From contig JAJDTX010000011.1 of assembly GCA_022826925.1 (NCBI GenBank), forward strand, positions 62,001-126,000: DNA of 64,000 nt. The letters run 5' to 3'. Both the position numbers and the translations under genes were made by a program. Source of the DNA: Bryobacterales bacterium. GTDB lineage: Bacteria; Acidobacteriota; Terriglobia; Bryobacterales; UBA6623. This document shows positions 26,954 through 35,908 of the stretch, piece by piece (the first letter of the stretch is position 1; each line of letters starts with the position of its first letter). The notes beneath the pieces are model-generated. The model had not been told where the DNA came from. It did no database searches and saw only the letters and a program-made list of their open reading frames with translations.

Positions 26954-28366
26954 ATGAGCATCAAGCCAAGGCTGTCGCGGGGCCTCCGCGACCTGTTGCC
27001 CGACACGATGCTGGCGCGGCAGCGGCTGATCGACACGGTTCGCGAAGTCTACGAGACTTACGGTTTCGCGCCCCTCGACACTCCTGCGATCGAGTATCTC
27101 GACGTGCTCTCGGGCTCGGCCGGAGCGGAAGCGCAGCAGTCGATTTTCCGAGTCTCGAACCCGGAAGAGGAGGAACTCGGCCTGCGCTTCGACCTGACGG
27201 TGCCGCTCTCCAGGGTGGTCAGCCAGTACCCAGAGGTGACGCTGCCCTTCAGGCGCTATCAAGTCTCCCAAGTGTGGCGTGCTGACAAGCCGCATCCGGG
27301 ACGCTTCCGGCAGTTTACGCAATTCGACCTGGATGCCGTGGGTGCACCCTGCGGCACGGCCGACACCGAGATCCTCGCCGCCATCTGCGACTCGCTCAGC
27401 GCCATTGGCGTCGGTCCGTACGAAGTGCGCTTCTCCAGCCGGGAAATCCTGAACCTGTTGCTGCGACACGCGTCGATCAGCGCAGACCGCGCAGAAGACG
27501 TCTTCCGCGTCCTCGACAAGCTGGAGAAGATCGGAATCGAGAAGGTCAAGCTAGAGCTGACGAACGGCTATCGGGACGAGTCCGGGGATATGATCCCCGG
27601 ACTCGGACTCGGCGACGACCAAGTCTCCGCGATCGAGCGGTTCCTGTCGATCCAAGGCACTGATCGCGGGGATGTCCTGCAACAGCTGCGTTCGCTGTTC
27701 GCGGACATCGAGACCAGCGCCGAACAGTTGGATGTGATCGAGAGCATCTCATCCGACCTCGACACGCTAGGGTACGGCAGCGATCGCGTGGCCCTGGACG
27801 TGAGCATCGCACGCGGATTGGCGTACTACACCGGACCGGTCTTCGAGGCCGTATTGCTGGACGCTCCCCAGTTCGGGTCGGTCTTCGGCGGAGGGCGCTA
27901 CGACAACCTAGTCGCTCGCTTCGGAGGCCCGCCTATTCCCGCGACCGGGGCTTCGCTGGGCGTGGATCGCATTTTGGCGGCGATGGAGCATCTTGGCAAG
28001 GTCCGGCCGGCCAAGACCCCTGCCGAGGTGTTGGTGACGGTGATGGACGGCGGGCTTCGGCAAGAGTGCCTGCAGCTCGCCTTCGAACTGCGGCGAGCCG
28101 GGATTCGCACTGAGATCCATGTGGGCTCAGGCAGGCTCGGAAAGCAGCTCAAGCGGGCCGACAGACTCGGCATCCCCTACGCGATCCTGATGGGCACCAA
28201 CGAAGCCGAGCAGGGGGTGGTAACCCTCAAGCAGATGGAGGTCGCCCACCAAGCGGGGGGCGCGATCACTCAACACGAGGACTGGAAAGCAGCCCGGTTC
28301 GGCCAGCGCGAAGTGTCCCGGGCGGACATAGTCCAAACGCTCGCTTCCCTCCTGGGCCGCGACTAG
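26954..28366 (+). CDS. hisS: histidyl-tRNA synthetase
   Basis: Class II aminoacyl-tRNA synthetase charging tRNA-His. Motif 2 is recognisable in RRYQVSQVWRADKP and GRFRQFTQFDLDAVG, the histidine-binding RGLAYYTGPVFEA lies near residue 280, and motif 3 is the GASLGVDRILAAM region. A C-terminal anticodon-binding domain (AEVLVTVMDGG onward) completes the 470-residue protein. The ATG at 26954 has GGAG 11 bases upstream. Its stop shares the palindromic CTAG with the convergent CoA-transferase gene. Confidence 0.95.
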   Translation: MSIKPRLSRGLRDLLPDTMLARQRLIDTVREVYETYGFAPLDTPAIEYLDVLSGSAGAEAQQSIFRVSNPEEEELGLRFDLTVPLSRVVSQYPEVTLPFRRYQVSQVWRADKPHPGRFRQFTQFDLDAVGAPCGTADTEILAAICDSLSAIGVGPYEVRFSSREILNLLLRHASISADRAEDVFRVLDKLEKIGIEKVKLELTNGYRDESGDMIPGLGLGDDQVSAIERFLSIQGTDRGDVLQQLRSLFADIETSAEQLDVIESISSDLDTLGYGSDRVALDVSIARGLAYYTGPVFEAVLLDAPQFGSVFGGGRYDNLVARFGGPPIPATGASLGVDRILAAMEHLGKVRPAKTPAEVLVTVMDGGLRQECLQLAFELRRAGIRTEIHVGSGRLGKQLKRADRLGIPYAILMGTNEAEQGVVTLKQMEVAHQAGGAITQHEDWKAARFGQREVSRADIVQTLASLLGRD

Positions 28367-29553
28367 ACCACCCGCGCGGCCCGCAAACGCCCCACTTCGT
28401 CCGGCGTGTAGCCAAGTTCCGCCAAGATCTCGTCGGTGTGCTCGCCGAGCTGCGGGGCACGTCGGCGAATCCCCCCAGGGGTGTCGGCGAGCCGTACCGG
28501 AGTCGGCACGAGAGGCGCCGGGGCAGGAGCGCCAGGATAGGCGAACTCCTCAAGAAATCCGCTCTCCCTTACCTGGGGATCGTCCAGCGCCTCCTGGGGC
28601 GTGTAGACGGGTCCGGCCGGCACTCGCGCCGCCTCTAGTTCCGCGAGCGCTTGCTCGGTAGTCCTGCATGCGCACCATTCCGCCATCCGGGCACTAAAGA
28701 GCTCCCCATACTCGCCCCGGGAGTCGTCCGTTTGGAAGCGCTCGTCCTCGAGCCACTGGGGCTCGCCCAGAAATTTCGCCCAGCGAGCGTACATGGGCGT
28801 TCCAGTGACCAAGATCATGATGCGGCCATCCTGCGTCTTGAACACGTCGGACGGAGCATTGAGCTGGCCGCGGTTGCCGGTCGCCACGCGATCAGGCTTG
28901 TTGACAGCTTGCTCGATCAGGGCCGGGCTGGCGGTGGTCAGCGCCGTCAATAGCAGCGCACCTTGCACTTCCTGGCCGCGGCCGGTCTGTTGGCGCGCCA
29001 CCAAGGCGACCACGGTGCCGAGGGCACACAGCGCGGCAGTGCCGAAGTCAACCCACGGAGCATAGGACTTCATCGGCTCCTCAGGCGTCCCGGTCAGGTG
29101 CATGTTCCCACACATCGCCTGAGCCAGCCCGTCAAATCCCAGCTTGGCTGCGTACGGTCCGGCATTCCCGAAACAGGTGTTCGAGACGAGGATCACATCG
29201 GAACGGACGGCGCTTAGCGCGGCGTAGTCAAGTCCGAGCTTCTCGAGAGCGCGCTGCGGCATGTTGGCGACCACGATGTCGGCGGTGGCTACGAGCCGAC
29301 GCTGCACTTCCCTGCCCGCCTCGGTGGTGGGATCGAGAGTAAGGCAGCGCTTGTTGCGGTTGACTTGGAGGTACATCGCACCGCTGCAGTCCTCGCGGCT
29401 GATCTGGCTGATGAAGCGGTCTTCGCCACCATCAACCTTCTCGACCCGAATCACGTCCGCCCCGAAGTCACCCAGAAGCGCCGCGCACCACGGACCGGCG
29501 ATATACCGCCCGAAGTCGACAACCCGCACTCCGTCAAGGACACCCGCCATCAA
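28363..29553 (-). CDS. family III CoA-transferase (CaiB/BaiF type)
   Basis: Transfers CoA between carboxylic acids through an aspartyl-CoA intermediate. The N-terminus GVRVVDFGRYIAGPWC and VIRVEKVDGGEDR are typical of the family. Asp169 in APWVDFG falls at the position of the catalytic Asp of formyl-CoA transferase. Length 396 is normal. No pathway partner lies next to it, although an acyl-CoA ligase is 3 kb away on the same strand, so the substrate is open. Confidence 0.92.
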   Translation of the reverse strand: MMAGVLDGVRVVDFGRYIAGPWCAALLGDFGADVIRVEKVDGGEDRFISQISREDCSGAMYLQVNRNKRCLTLDPTTEAGREVQRRLVATADIVVANMPQRALEKLGLDYAALSAVRSDVILVSNTCFGNAGPYAAKLGFDGLAQAMCGNMHLTGTPEEPMKSYAPWVDFGTAALCALGTVVALVARQQTGRGQEVQGALLLTALTTASPALIEQAVNKPDRVATGNRGQLNAPSDVFKTQDGRIMILVTGTPMYARWAKFLGEPQWLEDERFQTDDSRGEYGELFSARMAEWCACRTTEQALAELEAARVPAGPVYTPQEALDDPQVRESGFLEEFAYPGAPAPAPLVPTPVRLADTPGGIRRRAPQLGEHTDEILAELGYTPDEVGRLRAARVV

Positions 29554-29768
29554 TCCCGAATCCTCCTTCTATCTGCGGACGACGCCCCGACCGCCGCAAT
29601 CCCGAAGGAGAATTATAGATGGCGCATGTAATCCGGAGGGCAACCGAACTGCGATCCTCGCCATCCGGGCGTGCATGTGGCTGCCACGCCCCGGGCTCAC
29701 CCTAGTGGAGACCGATAACCAACCTTGGCCCCACCGGATCTGGACCGCGCAGTGCAAGTTCCCCGCGT

Positions 29769-30143
29769 TCAGTCCTGGGCCAAATCGAGGACCTCGAGCA
29801 AGGCCTCTCCCACTCTAGTCATCAGGCGCCCTCCCGCCTGAGTGAGTGGCCCACGAACCAGTCGGCGGTTGTCGATCGCACGCAGTTGGTCGATCAGGAT
29901 GTCCGAATCCCGGCGCAGATCTCCCGCGGCCGGAATCCTGATCCGGAGTGGCTCGGCTTCATCCACCAAGCGAGTCGTGAGCGGAGCCACGAGGGTCGAC
30001 GGATGCGCGGCGTCGAACAGCGCCTGAACCTGCACGATCAGCACGGTGCGGACTTTGCCGGATCCAGTCCCACTTCGCGGATTCAGGTCCGCGGTCCACA
30101 CCTCACCGCGCTCAGGCTTCGACGTCCGATTCGATGGCGTCAA
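29769..30143 (-). CDS. MazF/PemK-family endoribonuclease toxin
   Basis: Type II toxin of the MazF/PemK fold, expected to cut mRNA. The product of about 124 residues has RGEVWTADLNPRSGTGSGKVR, the conserved N-terminal beta strand and loop, then TVLIVQVQ and APLTTRL in the core. It appears to start at a TTG (30141-30143) inside the preceding antitoxin frame, overlapping it by about 32 bases. That is the usual antitoxin-toxin coupling. The upstream antitoxin is interrupted by a stop, so a free toxin would be a problem unless the toxin is silent or another antitoxin acts. Confidence 0.8.
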   Translation of the reverse strand: MTPSNRTSKPERGEVWTADLNPRSGTGSGKVRTVLIVQVQALFDAAHPSTLVAPLTTRLVDEAEPLRIRIPAAGDLRRDSDILIDQLRAIDNRRLVRGPLTQAGGRLMTRVGEALLEVLDLAQD

Positions 30144-30348
30144 ACTCGGCGTTGATGCGCATGCTCTCCCGGCGAACCCGGCGAGAGGCGGCCTAGAGCC
30201 GTTGCGCGCGCATGTGGGCCCGCGTATGGCGGTTCATGCGCTCCAGCGCTTGACGAGTGTACTCGGCACGCGACAACCGAAGGGCTGTGGCACACTCGTC
30301 GGAAGTAGCGAGCAATCGTTCCGAGAGCCTCAGGGAGATCGCCAGCAT
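30112..30348 (-). pseudogene. ribbon-helix-helix antitoxin for the MazF toxin, interrupted by in-frame TAG
   Basis: Starting at ATG 30348, 51 codons encode SLRLSERLLATSDECA and SRAEYTRQALERMN, a ribbon-helix-helix DNA-binding domain. A TAG at 30193-30195 stops it. The same frame then stays open for 26 codons (MRINAEFDAIESDVEA end) to a TGA at 30112-30114, which overlaps the toxin start. In this family the C-terminal part neutralises the toxin, so the stop would separate DNA binding from toxin binding. A point mutation or sequence error are both possible. Confidence 0.6.
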
Positions 30349-30491
30349 AACTACTCAATATAGGTGCGGAGCACCGGCCGACATGTGAACCGGAATCCAA
30401 GGGATCCACGATTTAGTGTCGCCGAGCCGGGCTTACGCCGGCACAGTTGGGCTACGATTGATCTGGTGGAAGTCCCCGTCACGGGCTAGGT

Positions 30492-32336
30492 GTGGCGCGC
30501 ATGCAGAGCTGCGAAAGGTACTGGCGCGTCTACGCACCGATAATTCGGACGAGTTTGGCAGGAACTCTGTTGTGGATTCCCGCATTGGCAGGATCCGAAA
30601 ACTTGCCAGCGACCAGCTGGGTCGACGACCTGACTGCGATCAGCCAAGCTGACTGGAGCTACGATCTGGCCGGCCACTTGCTGGAGCGAGCGGGCTTCGG
30701 CGGCAGCCCGCAAGAAATCCAGGCACTCGCCGAAAAGCCCGTGGCCGGAGCGATAGACCACGTCGTCCACTACGAGCAGATCGATGCCTCGGTGCTGGAG
30801 GACTTCGACGAGTCGGACGTGTGGGATCCCGGGATGGACCCGTTCCCGCCGAGCCGGGCGGAAGCTGTGCGGATCGCACGGGACGAGGGGCGTGCCCTAG
30901 GCATGGACGTGCTTCCGCCGGGATCGACCCGCCGGCTGCAGCCCGTGGTGGACAAGTTTTTCTACGGCTTGCGCGCCAACGCGCTGGAAACGCGTCGCGT
31001 GGCACTGTGGTGGGCGGATCGCATGGTGGCAACGCCACGCCCGCTAGAAGAGAAGATGACTCTGTTCTGGCACGGGCACTTCGCCACCTCGGAAACCAAG
31101 GTGCGCGACTATCGCAAGCTGCTGCTGCAGAACCGGACGCTGCGAGAGCACGCCACCGGGAATTTCCGCGAACTGTTGATGGCCGTGATGCGCGATCCAG
31201 CAATGCTGGTGTACCTGGACAACGGGCAGAACATCAAGGACCACCCCAACGAGAACTTTGGAAGGGAGTTGCTGGAACTCTTCACCATGGGCGTCGGGAA
31301 CTACACCGAACGCGACATCCGCGAAGCGTCCCGTGCGTTCACTGGCTGGACGAATAACGCGCTCGAATTCCGATTCGACCGGGACAAGCACGACGACGGG
31401 CCAAAGGAATTCTTGGGGCAGCGCGGCGCCTTCGACGGGGATGACATCGTCGACATCATCTTGGCCCAGCCCGTGACGGCGGAATTCGTATCGTCGAAGC
31501 TCTACCGCTTCTTCGTGCGGGAAGCCCCGTCCGCGACCACCATCACCCGTCTGGCGCGAGTCTTCCGCGAAGCGGACTACGAGCTCAAGCCGCTTCTCCG
31601 GGCAATCTTCCTCTCGCGGGACTTCTATAGCGCCCCGTCGGTAGCCACCCAGATCAAGAGCCCGGTCCAGATCCTCGTTTCCACCTACCGCAAGCTGGGT
31701 CTTTCCCAAGCCCCGACGATTCCGGACTTCAACGCGCAGACGAGACGCTTAGGCCAGGCCCTGCTCTATCCACCCAACGTGGCCGGCTGGTCCGGAGGCC
31801 GCACGTGGATCACGCCCGCGACCCTGCTCGAGCGGGGCAACTCGATGCGGGACGTGCTGTTCCCGCAGGATCCGGAGTCGTTCGGGCACCCAGAGCGACG
31901 CCTGCCCGGCATCTACGCGCGCGTGGCCGAGCGCTTGGCGCAGGGCATGAACATCACCAACGCCACGCGCTCGGGGGATTCGGGCTCGAGCATGCTGGCC
32001 GACGCTGACGAGGAGTACAACACGCGCTACGGGGGCTACCGGGGCTACGTGCTGGCGTACGAGCGGGTCAAGCTTGTACCGCGTCACTCGGCCGACTTCG
32101 AGCTCGCGGAAATCGTGCGAGAGTCCGGCGCAGCGACCGCAAGCGAGGCGGTCGACCATCTAGTGAAGCGCTTCTTGCGCGCGCCGCTGGCGGCCGCCGA
32201 CAGACAGCAGCTGGTCGACCTGCTGACAGGCCAGATCGGATCGCGGGAGCTAGGAGACAATCGTGCCGAGCTGGAAACGGCGCTTCGGAGCGTGCTGTAC
32301 GTCGTGCTGTGCTCCCCGGAATACCAAGTGGGGTAA
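30492..32336 (+). CDS. DUF1800 family protein
   Basis: Member of the DUF1800 family, uncharacterised proteins found in acidobacteria, planctomycetes and proteobacteria and nearly always paired with a DUF1501 protein. An N-terminal hydrophobic segment (TSLAGTLLWIPALAGS) suggests export. Family motifs include HLLERAGFGG, VALWWADRM, FWHGHFATS, ENFGRELLELFTMG and TGWTNN, with NVAGWSGGRTWI near the end. Length 614 is typical. The DUF1501 gene starts 4 bases after its stop, so the two form an operon. GTG 30492 or ATG 30501 may be the true start. Confidence 0.88.
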   Translation: MARMQSCERYWRVYAPIIRTSLAGTLLWIPALAGSENLPATSWVDDLTAISQADWSYDLAGHLLERAGFGGSPQEIQALAEKPVAGAIDHVVHYEQIDASVLEDFDESDVWDPGMDPFPPSRAEAVRIARDEGRALGMDVLPPGSTRRLQPVVDKFFYGLRANALETRRVALWWADRMVATPRPLEEKMTLFWHGHFATSETKVRDYRKLLLQNRTLREHATGNFRELLMAVMRDPAMLVYLDNGQNIKDHPNENFGRELLELFTMGVGNYTERDIREASRAFTGWTNNALEFRFDRDKHDDGPKEFLGQRGAFDGDDIVDIILAQPVTAEFVSSKLYRFFVREAPSATTITRLARVFREADYELKPLLRAIFLSRDFYSAPSVATQIKSPVQILVSTYRKLGLSQAPTIPDFNAQTRRLGQALLYPPNVAGWSGGRTWITPATLLERGNSMRDVLFPQDPESFGHPERRLPGIYARVAERLAQGMNITNATRSGDSGSSMLADADEEYNTRYGGYRGYVLAYERVKLVPRHSADFELAEIVRESGAATASEAVDHLVKRFLRAPLAAADRQQLVDLLTGQIGSRELGDNRAELETALRSVLYVVLCSPEYQVG

Positions 32337-32340
32337 TACC

Positions 32341-33597
32341 ATGAACCTGCGTCACTTATCCAAGGAGCCGCGGCGGCGCGATTTCTTGCGACAGGGCCTG
32401 AACGGGCTTGGCGTCGGCCTCGGCCTGCCCGCCCTGCTCCGCTCGACGTCAGATGCGCTCGCCGCGGACACGCTGGAAGGCAAGCCGGGATCGAATCCGG
32501 AACGGATTCTCGTCGTGGTGGAATTGACCGGCGGCAACGACGGCCTCAACACTGTCGTCCCGTATCGCGACGACGAGTACTACCGAGTGCGCCCGCGCAT
32601 CGGGATTCGCAAGAGTGATGCCATTGAGATCAGCGACGAAGCGGGGTTCCACCCGTCTTTGGTGGGCTTCGAGAGGCTGTACAAGGACGGCAAGCTGGCT
32701 GTGGTCGAAGGGTGCGGCTATCCCGATCCGAGCCTGTCCCACTTCTCATCCATGAGCTTCTGGCACACCGGCGTGCCGAACGGCGGCGAGACCTTGGGGT
32801 GGGTCGGGAGATTTGCGGACGCCTACTCGGCCCCCGGGACACGCAACGCGATCGTGAATATCGGAAGTTCGCAATCGCTGGCGGTGCGAGGCAAGCTGCA
32901 CCCACCGCTGGTCTTCGCCGAGCCCTCGCAGCTGCGGCGCATCGGATCGGAAACGGAAAAGCGCTCGATCTCAGCCTTCGATCTCACCGCTGAGTCGCAG
33001 AATCCGACACTGGCATTCTTGCGCTCGGTCGCGCGCAACGCAGCGGACAGCGGCGCACTGGTGCGTGACGCCTGGAGTTCGTACCGCACGCCGGTCGACT
33101 ATGGCATCGCCGGGGGGCTTTCGAGCGATCTGCGCAAGGTGGCGGCTCTGATCTCTGCCGGATTGCCGACACAGGTGTATTACGTGGCCTACCGCGGAAA
33201 CTCCTTTGACACGCACGTGCATCAGGCCGACCTGCACAGCCGGCTGCTGATGTACACGGCCGACGCGATCCGGGGATTCATGCTGGACATGGGCCGCATC
33301 GGGCGCTCGGCCGATGTCTCGATGATGGTCTTCACCGAGTTTGGTCGGCGCATCGAGGAAAACGCCAGCGAGGGCACGGACCATGGCACGGCCGGGCCGA
33401 TGTTCTTGGTCGGCGACAACGTCAAGGGCGGCTTCTACGGCGCCACGCCGAGCCTGACCGACACCGATGCCGGCAATCTGAAAATGACCACGGACTTCCG
33501 GCGGGTCTACGCATCGATGATCGGCGAGTGGATGGGGCACGCGGACACGCGTTCGATCCTGAAGGGAGAGTTCGAGCCGCTCGGCGCGTTCGCCTAG
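32341..33597 (+). CDS. DUF1501 family protein with Tat signal
   Basis: Partner of the DUF1800 protein; its biochemical function is unknown though the fold resembles alkaline phosphatase/sulfatase superfamily enzymes. A twin-arginine signal begins the protein (RRRDFLRQGLNGLGVGLGLP), implying folding before export. Motifs VVVELTGGNDGLNTVVPY, FHPSLVGFERLY, SHFSSMSFWHTG and VFTEFGRRIEENASEGTDHG are family-typical. The ATG at 32341 is chosen because the longer frame from 32263 only overlaps the preceding gene. 418 residues. Confidence 0.9.
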   Translation: MNLRHLSKEPRRRDFLRQGLNGLGVGLGLPALLRSTSDALAADTLEGKPGSNPERILVVVELTGGNDGLNTVVPYRDDEYYRVRPRIGIRKSDAIEISDEAGFHPSLVGFERLYKDGKLAVVEGCGYPDPSLSHFSSMSFWHTGVPNGGETLGWVGRFADAYSAPGTRNAIVNIGSSQSLAVRGKLHPPLVFAEPSQLRRIGSETEKRSISAFDLTAESQNPTLAFLRSVARNAADSGALVRDAWSSYRTPVDYGIAGGLSSDLRKVAALISAGLPTQVYYVAYRGNSFDTHVHQADLHSRLLMYTADAIRGFMLDMGRIGRSADVSMMVFTEFGRRIEENASEGTDHGTAGPMFLVGDNVKGGFYGATPSLTDTDAGNLKMTTDFRRVYASMIGEWMGHADTRSILKGEFEPLGAFA

Positions 33598-33792
33598 TCT
33601 TGGGCGAGGCCCCTTGGCCCGGTCTGCTCCCGCGCCTGCGTGCGGACGGACGGTCACCGGCTTGCCGTGCTTGACGGCTCTGTATCGCACCGAGCGACGA
33701 CCGGCTAGCAACGGGGGTATTCGCTAACATGTCACTAGCCGCCTGGGACAGGCTCTTGTAGTTACATATCGTCCTTGGATGGTTTCTCTGCA

Positions 33793-35043
33793 ATGCAAAT
33801 CGAGAAGTACACCTTTGGAGTCGGCGACCGATTCGCTCACCAGGCACGTCCGCAGCTGCGGGCCTGCATGCTGGCCGAGGAGCAAGGCGTGGAGGTAATC
33901 CCGACCTGGAACAAGTCCCACCGCGAGCACCTCACAGTCGGCACCCAGCCTCCCAGCGTGCGGGCCGCGGCGGACGAGGCCGTGCGCGAACTGGGCTGGA
34001 GCAAGGCCTACTACGTCGATGCCGACCACATCAACCTCGACACGGTCGATGGCTACGTTGACACGAGCGACTTCTACACGCTCGACGTTGCGTATGCGAT
34101 TGGCACGCCCGCCGGCGCGGCGGCGGTCGATGCCTTGATCGGCGCCCACCCCGAACTGGTCGGCAAGATCGAAATCGAGGGCATTGACGAGGCCTTCGAA
34201 ACGACCCGGGAAAGCGTCGAGCGCACTGCCGCCCAGTTCTTGTTCGCCGTGCAGGAAGCAGGTCGAATCTACCGCCACATCGAGTCCGCCAAGGGCAGCG
34301 GGAACTTCATCACCGAGGTCTCGATGGACGAGACCGACAATCCGCAGACTCCTGCCGAACTGCTGGTGATCCTCGCAGCCATCGCTGACGAGGGCATCCC
34401 GATCCAGACCATCGCGCCGAAATTCACGGGCCGCTTCAACAAGGGCGTGGACTATGTCGGCGACACGGACCAGTTCAACAAGGAGTTCTCCGACGACGTC
34501 GCGGTCATCCGCCACGCGGTGCGAGAGTACGGCCTGCCCGCGGGCCTGAAGCTCAGCGTCCACTCCGGCTCGGACAAGTTCTCGATCTATGACGCCATTC
34601 GCAACGGCACCCGCAAGTTCGGGGCGGGCGTCCACGTCAAGACCGCGGGCACCAACTGGCTGGAAGAACTGATCGGCCTTGCCGAGGCCGACGGCGAGGG
34701 CTTGGCGCTGGCCAAGGACGTTTATTCGGCGGCATTCGCGGCGCGCGAGGCGCTGTGCGCCCCGTATGCGGCCGTCATCGATATCGACGCGAGCAGACTT
34801 CCGGCACCGGAGGAGGTCGCCGGCTGGGATGCAGCCCAGTACACTTCGGCGCTGCGGCACGACCAGAATTGCCCGCAATTCAACCTGCACGTGCGACAGC
34901 TCCTTCACGTGGGCTACAAGATCGCGGCCAAGATGGGCGATCGTTACCTCGGCATGCTCGGTGAGTGCGAAGAGACGATCTCCAAGAACGTGACCGAGAA
35001 TCTCTACGAGAGGCACATCAAGCCACTGTTCCTCGCGCCCTGA
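33793..35043 (+). CDS. uxaE: tagaturonate epimerase family protein (UxaE-like)
   Basis: Likely hexuronate epimerase interconverting tagaturonate and fructuronate, the step that lets galacturonate and glucuronate branches merge. Family-typical segments include HREHLTVGTQPPSVRAAADEA-like sequence near the N-terminus, SMDETDNPQTPAELL, PKFTGRFNKGVDYVGD and LKLSVHSGSDKFSIY. Length 416 fits. The ATG at 33793 is favoured over the TTG at 33775; GGATGG lies 9 bases upstream. Glucuronate isomerase UxaC is 3 kb downstream on the same strand, supporting the pathway. Assignment is from family memory, not from a search. Confidence 0.75.
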   Translation: MQIEKYTFGVGDRFAHQARPQLRACMLAEEQGVEVIPTWNKSHREHLTVGTQPPSVRAAADEAVRELGWSKAYYVDADHINLDTVDGYVDTSDFYTLDVAYAIGTPAGAAAVDALIGAHPELVGKIEIEGIDEAFETTRESVERTAAQFLFAVQEAGRIYRHIESAKGSGNFITEVSMDETDNPQTPAELLVILAAIADEGIPIQTIAPKFTGRFNKGVDYVGDTDQFNKEFSDDVAVIRHAVREYGLPAGLKLSVHSGSDKFSIYDAIRNGTRKFGAGVHVKTAGTNWLEELIGLAEADGEGLALAKDVYSAAFAAREALCAPYAAVIDIDASRLPAPEEVAGWDAAQYTSALRHDQNCPQFNLHVRQLLHVGYKIAAKMGDRYLGMLGECEETISKNVTENLYERHIKPLFLAP

Positions 35044-35083
35044 CCGCTCGAAGGCAAGATTCCGCACCGACCGGGAGATCCCA

Positions 35084-35908
35084 GTGCCGACAGACGTGAT
35101 CGGAACGAACGAGCCGCTCCAAGACAGTGGCTCGCTGCTGGCGCCGCACGAGCCGCGGCCCTATCGGATTGCGAACGCCAACGGGCGGGCACCGCTGCTG
35201 TTCACCTGCGACCACGCGTCGTGCGCTGTGCCGCAGAGCCTCGACAGCCTAGGCTTGCAAGCAAGCGACCTGCAGCGCCACATCGGCTGGGACCGCGGCG
35301 CGGCCGAGGCAACCGTCCGGCTTTCGAAGCGCTTCGACGCACCGGCGATCATGACGCGCTATTCGAGACTCGTGATCGATTGCAACCGCGCACCGCGCAC
35401 CGCGGCCTCGATCCCCGAGACGAGCGACGGCACGGCGATCCCGGGAAACCAAGGCCTGTCGCAGTCGGAGGCGGCCAGGCGCGAAGACGCCCTGTTCAAG
35501 CCCTATCACGCCGCGATCGCCGAGCTGCTGCAAAAGATGCGCGAGGGCGGAGCGACACCGATCTACATCGCCATGCATACGTTCACTCCAAGGATGAACG
35601 GCTTCAAGCGCCCGTGGCACTTCGGCGTCCTGTGGGACCGAGACACCGCTCTGGCCAGACAGCTGATTGCCGAGCTGGAGCGCAATCCGGGCATGGTGGT
35701 TGGTAACAACGAACCCTATTCGGCCAAGGGAAAGTTCGACTTCTCCCGGATGCACCACGCCTCAACTGCCGGACTGCCTTACGCGTTGGTGGAGATCCGC
35801 GAGGACTTGCTAGCCAGTCCACGCAGGATCACATATTTTTCCAACATGCTGGGCGATGCCCTGGAGCGGGCCCTTGACGCTGCCCAGTGCCATTGGCGGG
35901 TGCCCTAG
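35084..35908 (+). CDS. N-formylglutamate amidohydrolase family protein
   Basis: Zinc-dependent amidohydrolase of the N-formylglutamate deformylase family. Residues include LLFTCDHASCAVP (the family's xEHAxxxxP metal site with Asp for Glu), RHIGWDRGA, MTRYSRLVIDCNR and IAMHTFTPRMNG. GTG start at 35084 with GGGAG just upstream. The final base of its TAG stop is the first base of the next gene's GTG (TAGTG). That tight coupling to a YbdK-type ligase suggests a role in gamma-glutamyl or related amide metabolism rather than histidine degradation; no hut genes are near. Confidence 0.82.
   Translation: MPTDVIGTNEPLQDSGSLLAPHEPRPYRIANANGRAPLLFTCDHASCAVPQSLDSLGLQASDLQRHIGWDRGAAEATVRLSKRFDAPAIMTRYSRLVIDCNRAPRTAASIPETSDGTAIPGNQGLSQSEAARREDALFKPYHAAIAELLQKMREGGATPIYIAMHTFTPRMNGFKRPWHFGVLWDRDTALARQLIAELERNPGMVVGNNEPYSAKGKFDFSRMHHASTAGLPYALVEIREDLLASPRRITYFSNMLGDALERALDAAQCHWRVP

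Noticed and set aside
33724-35067. 447-codon minus-strand frame opposite the UxaE-like gene
   Set aside because: Arginine/valine/aspartate-rich antisense of a conserved gene; no domain recognised.
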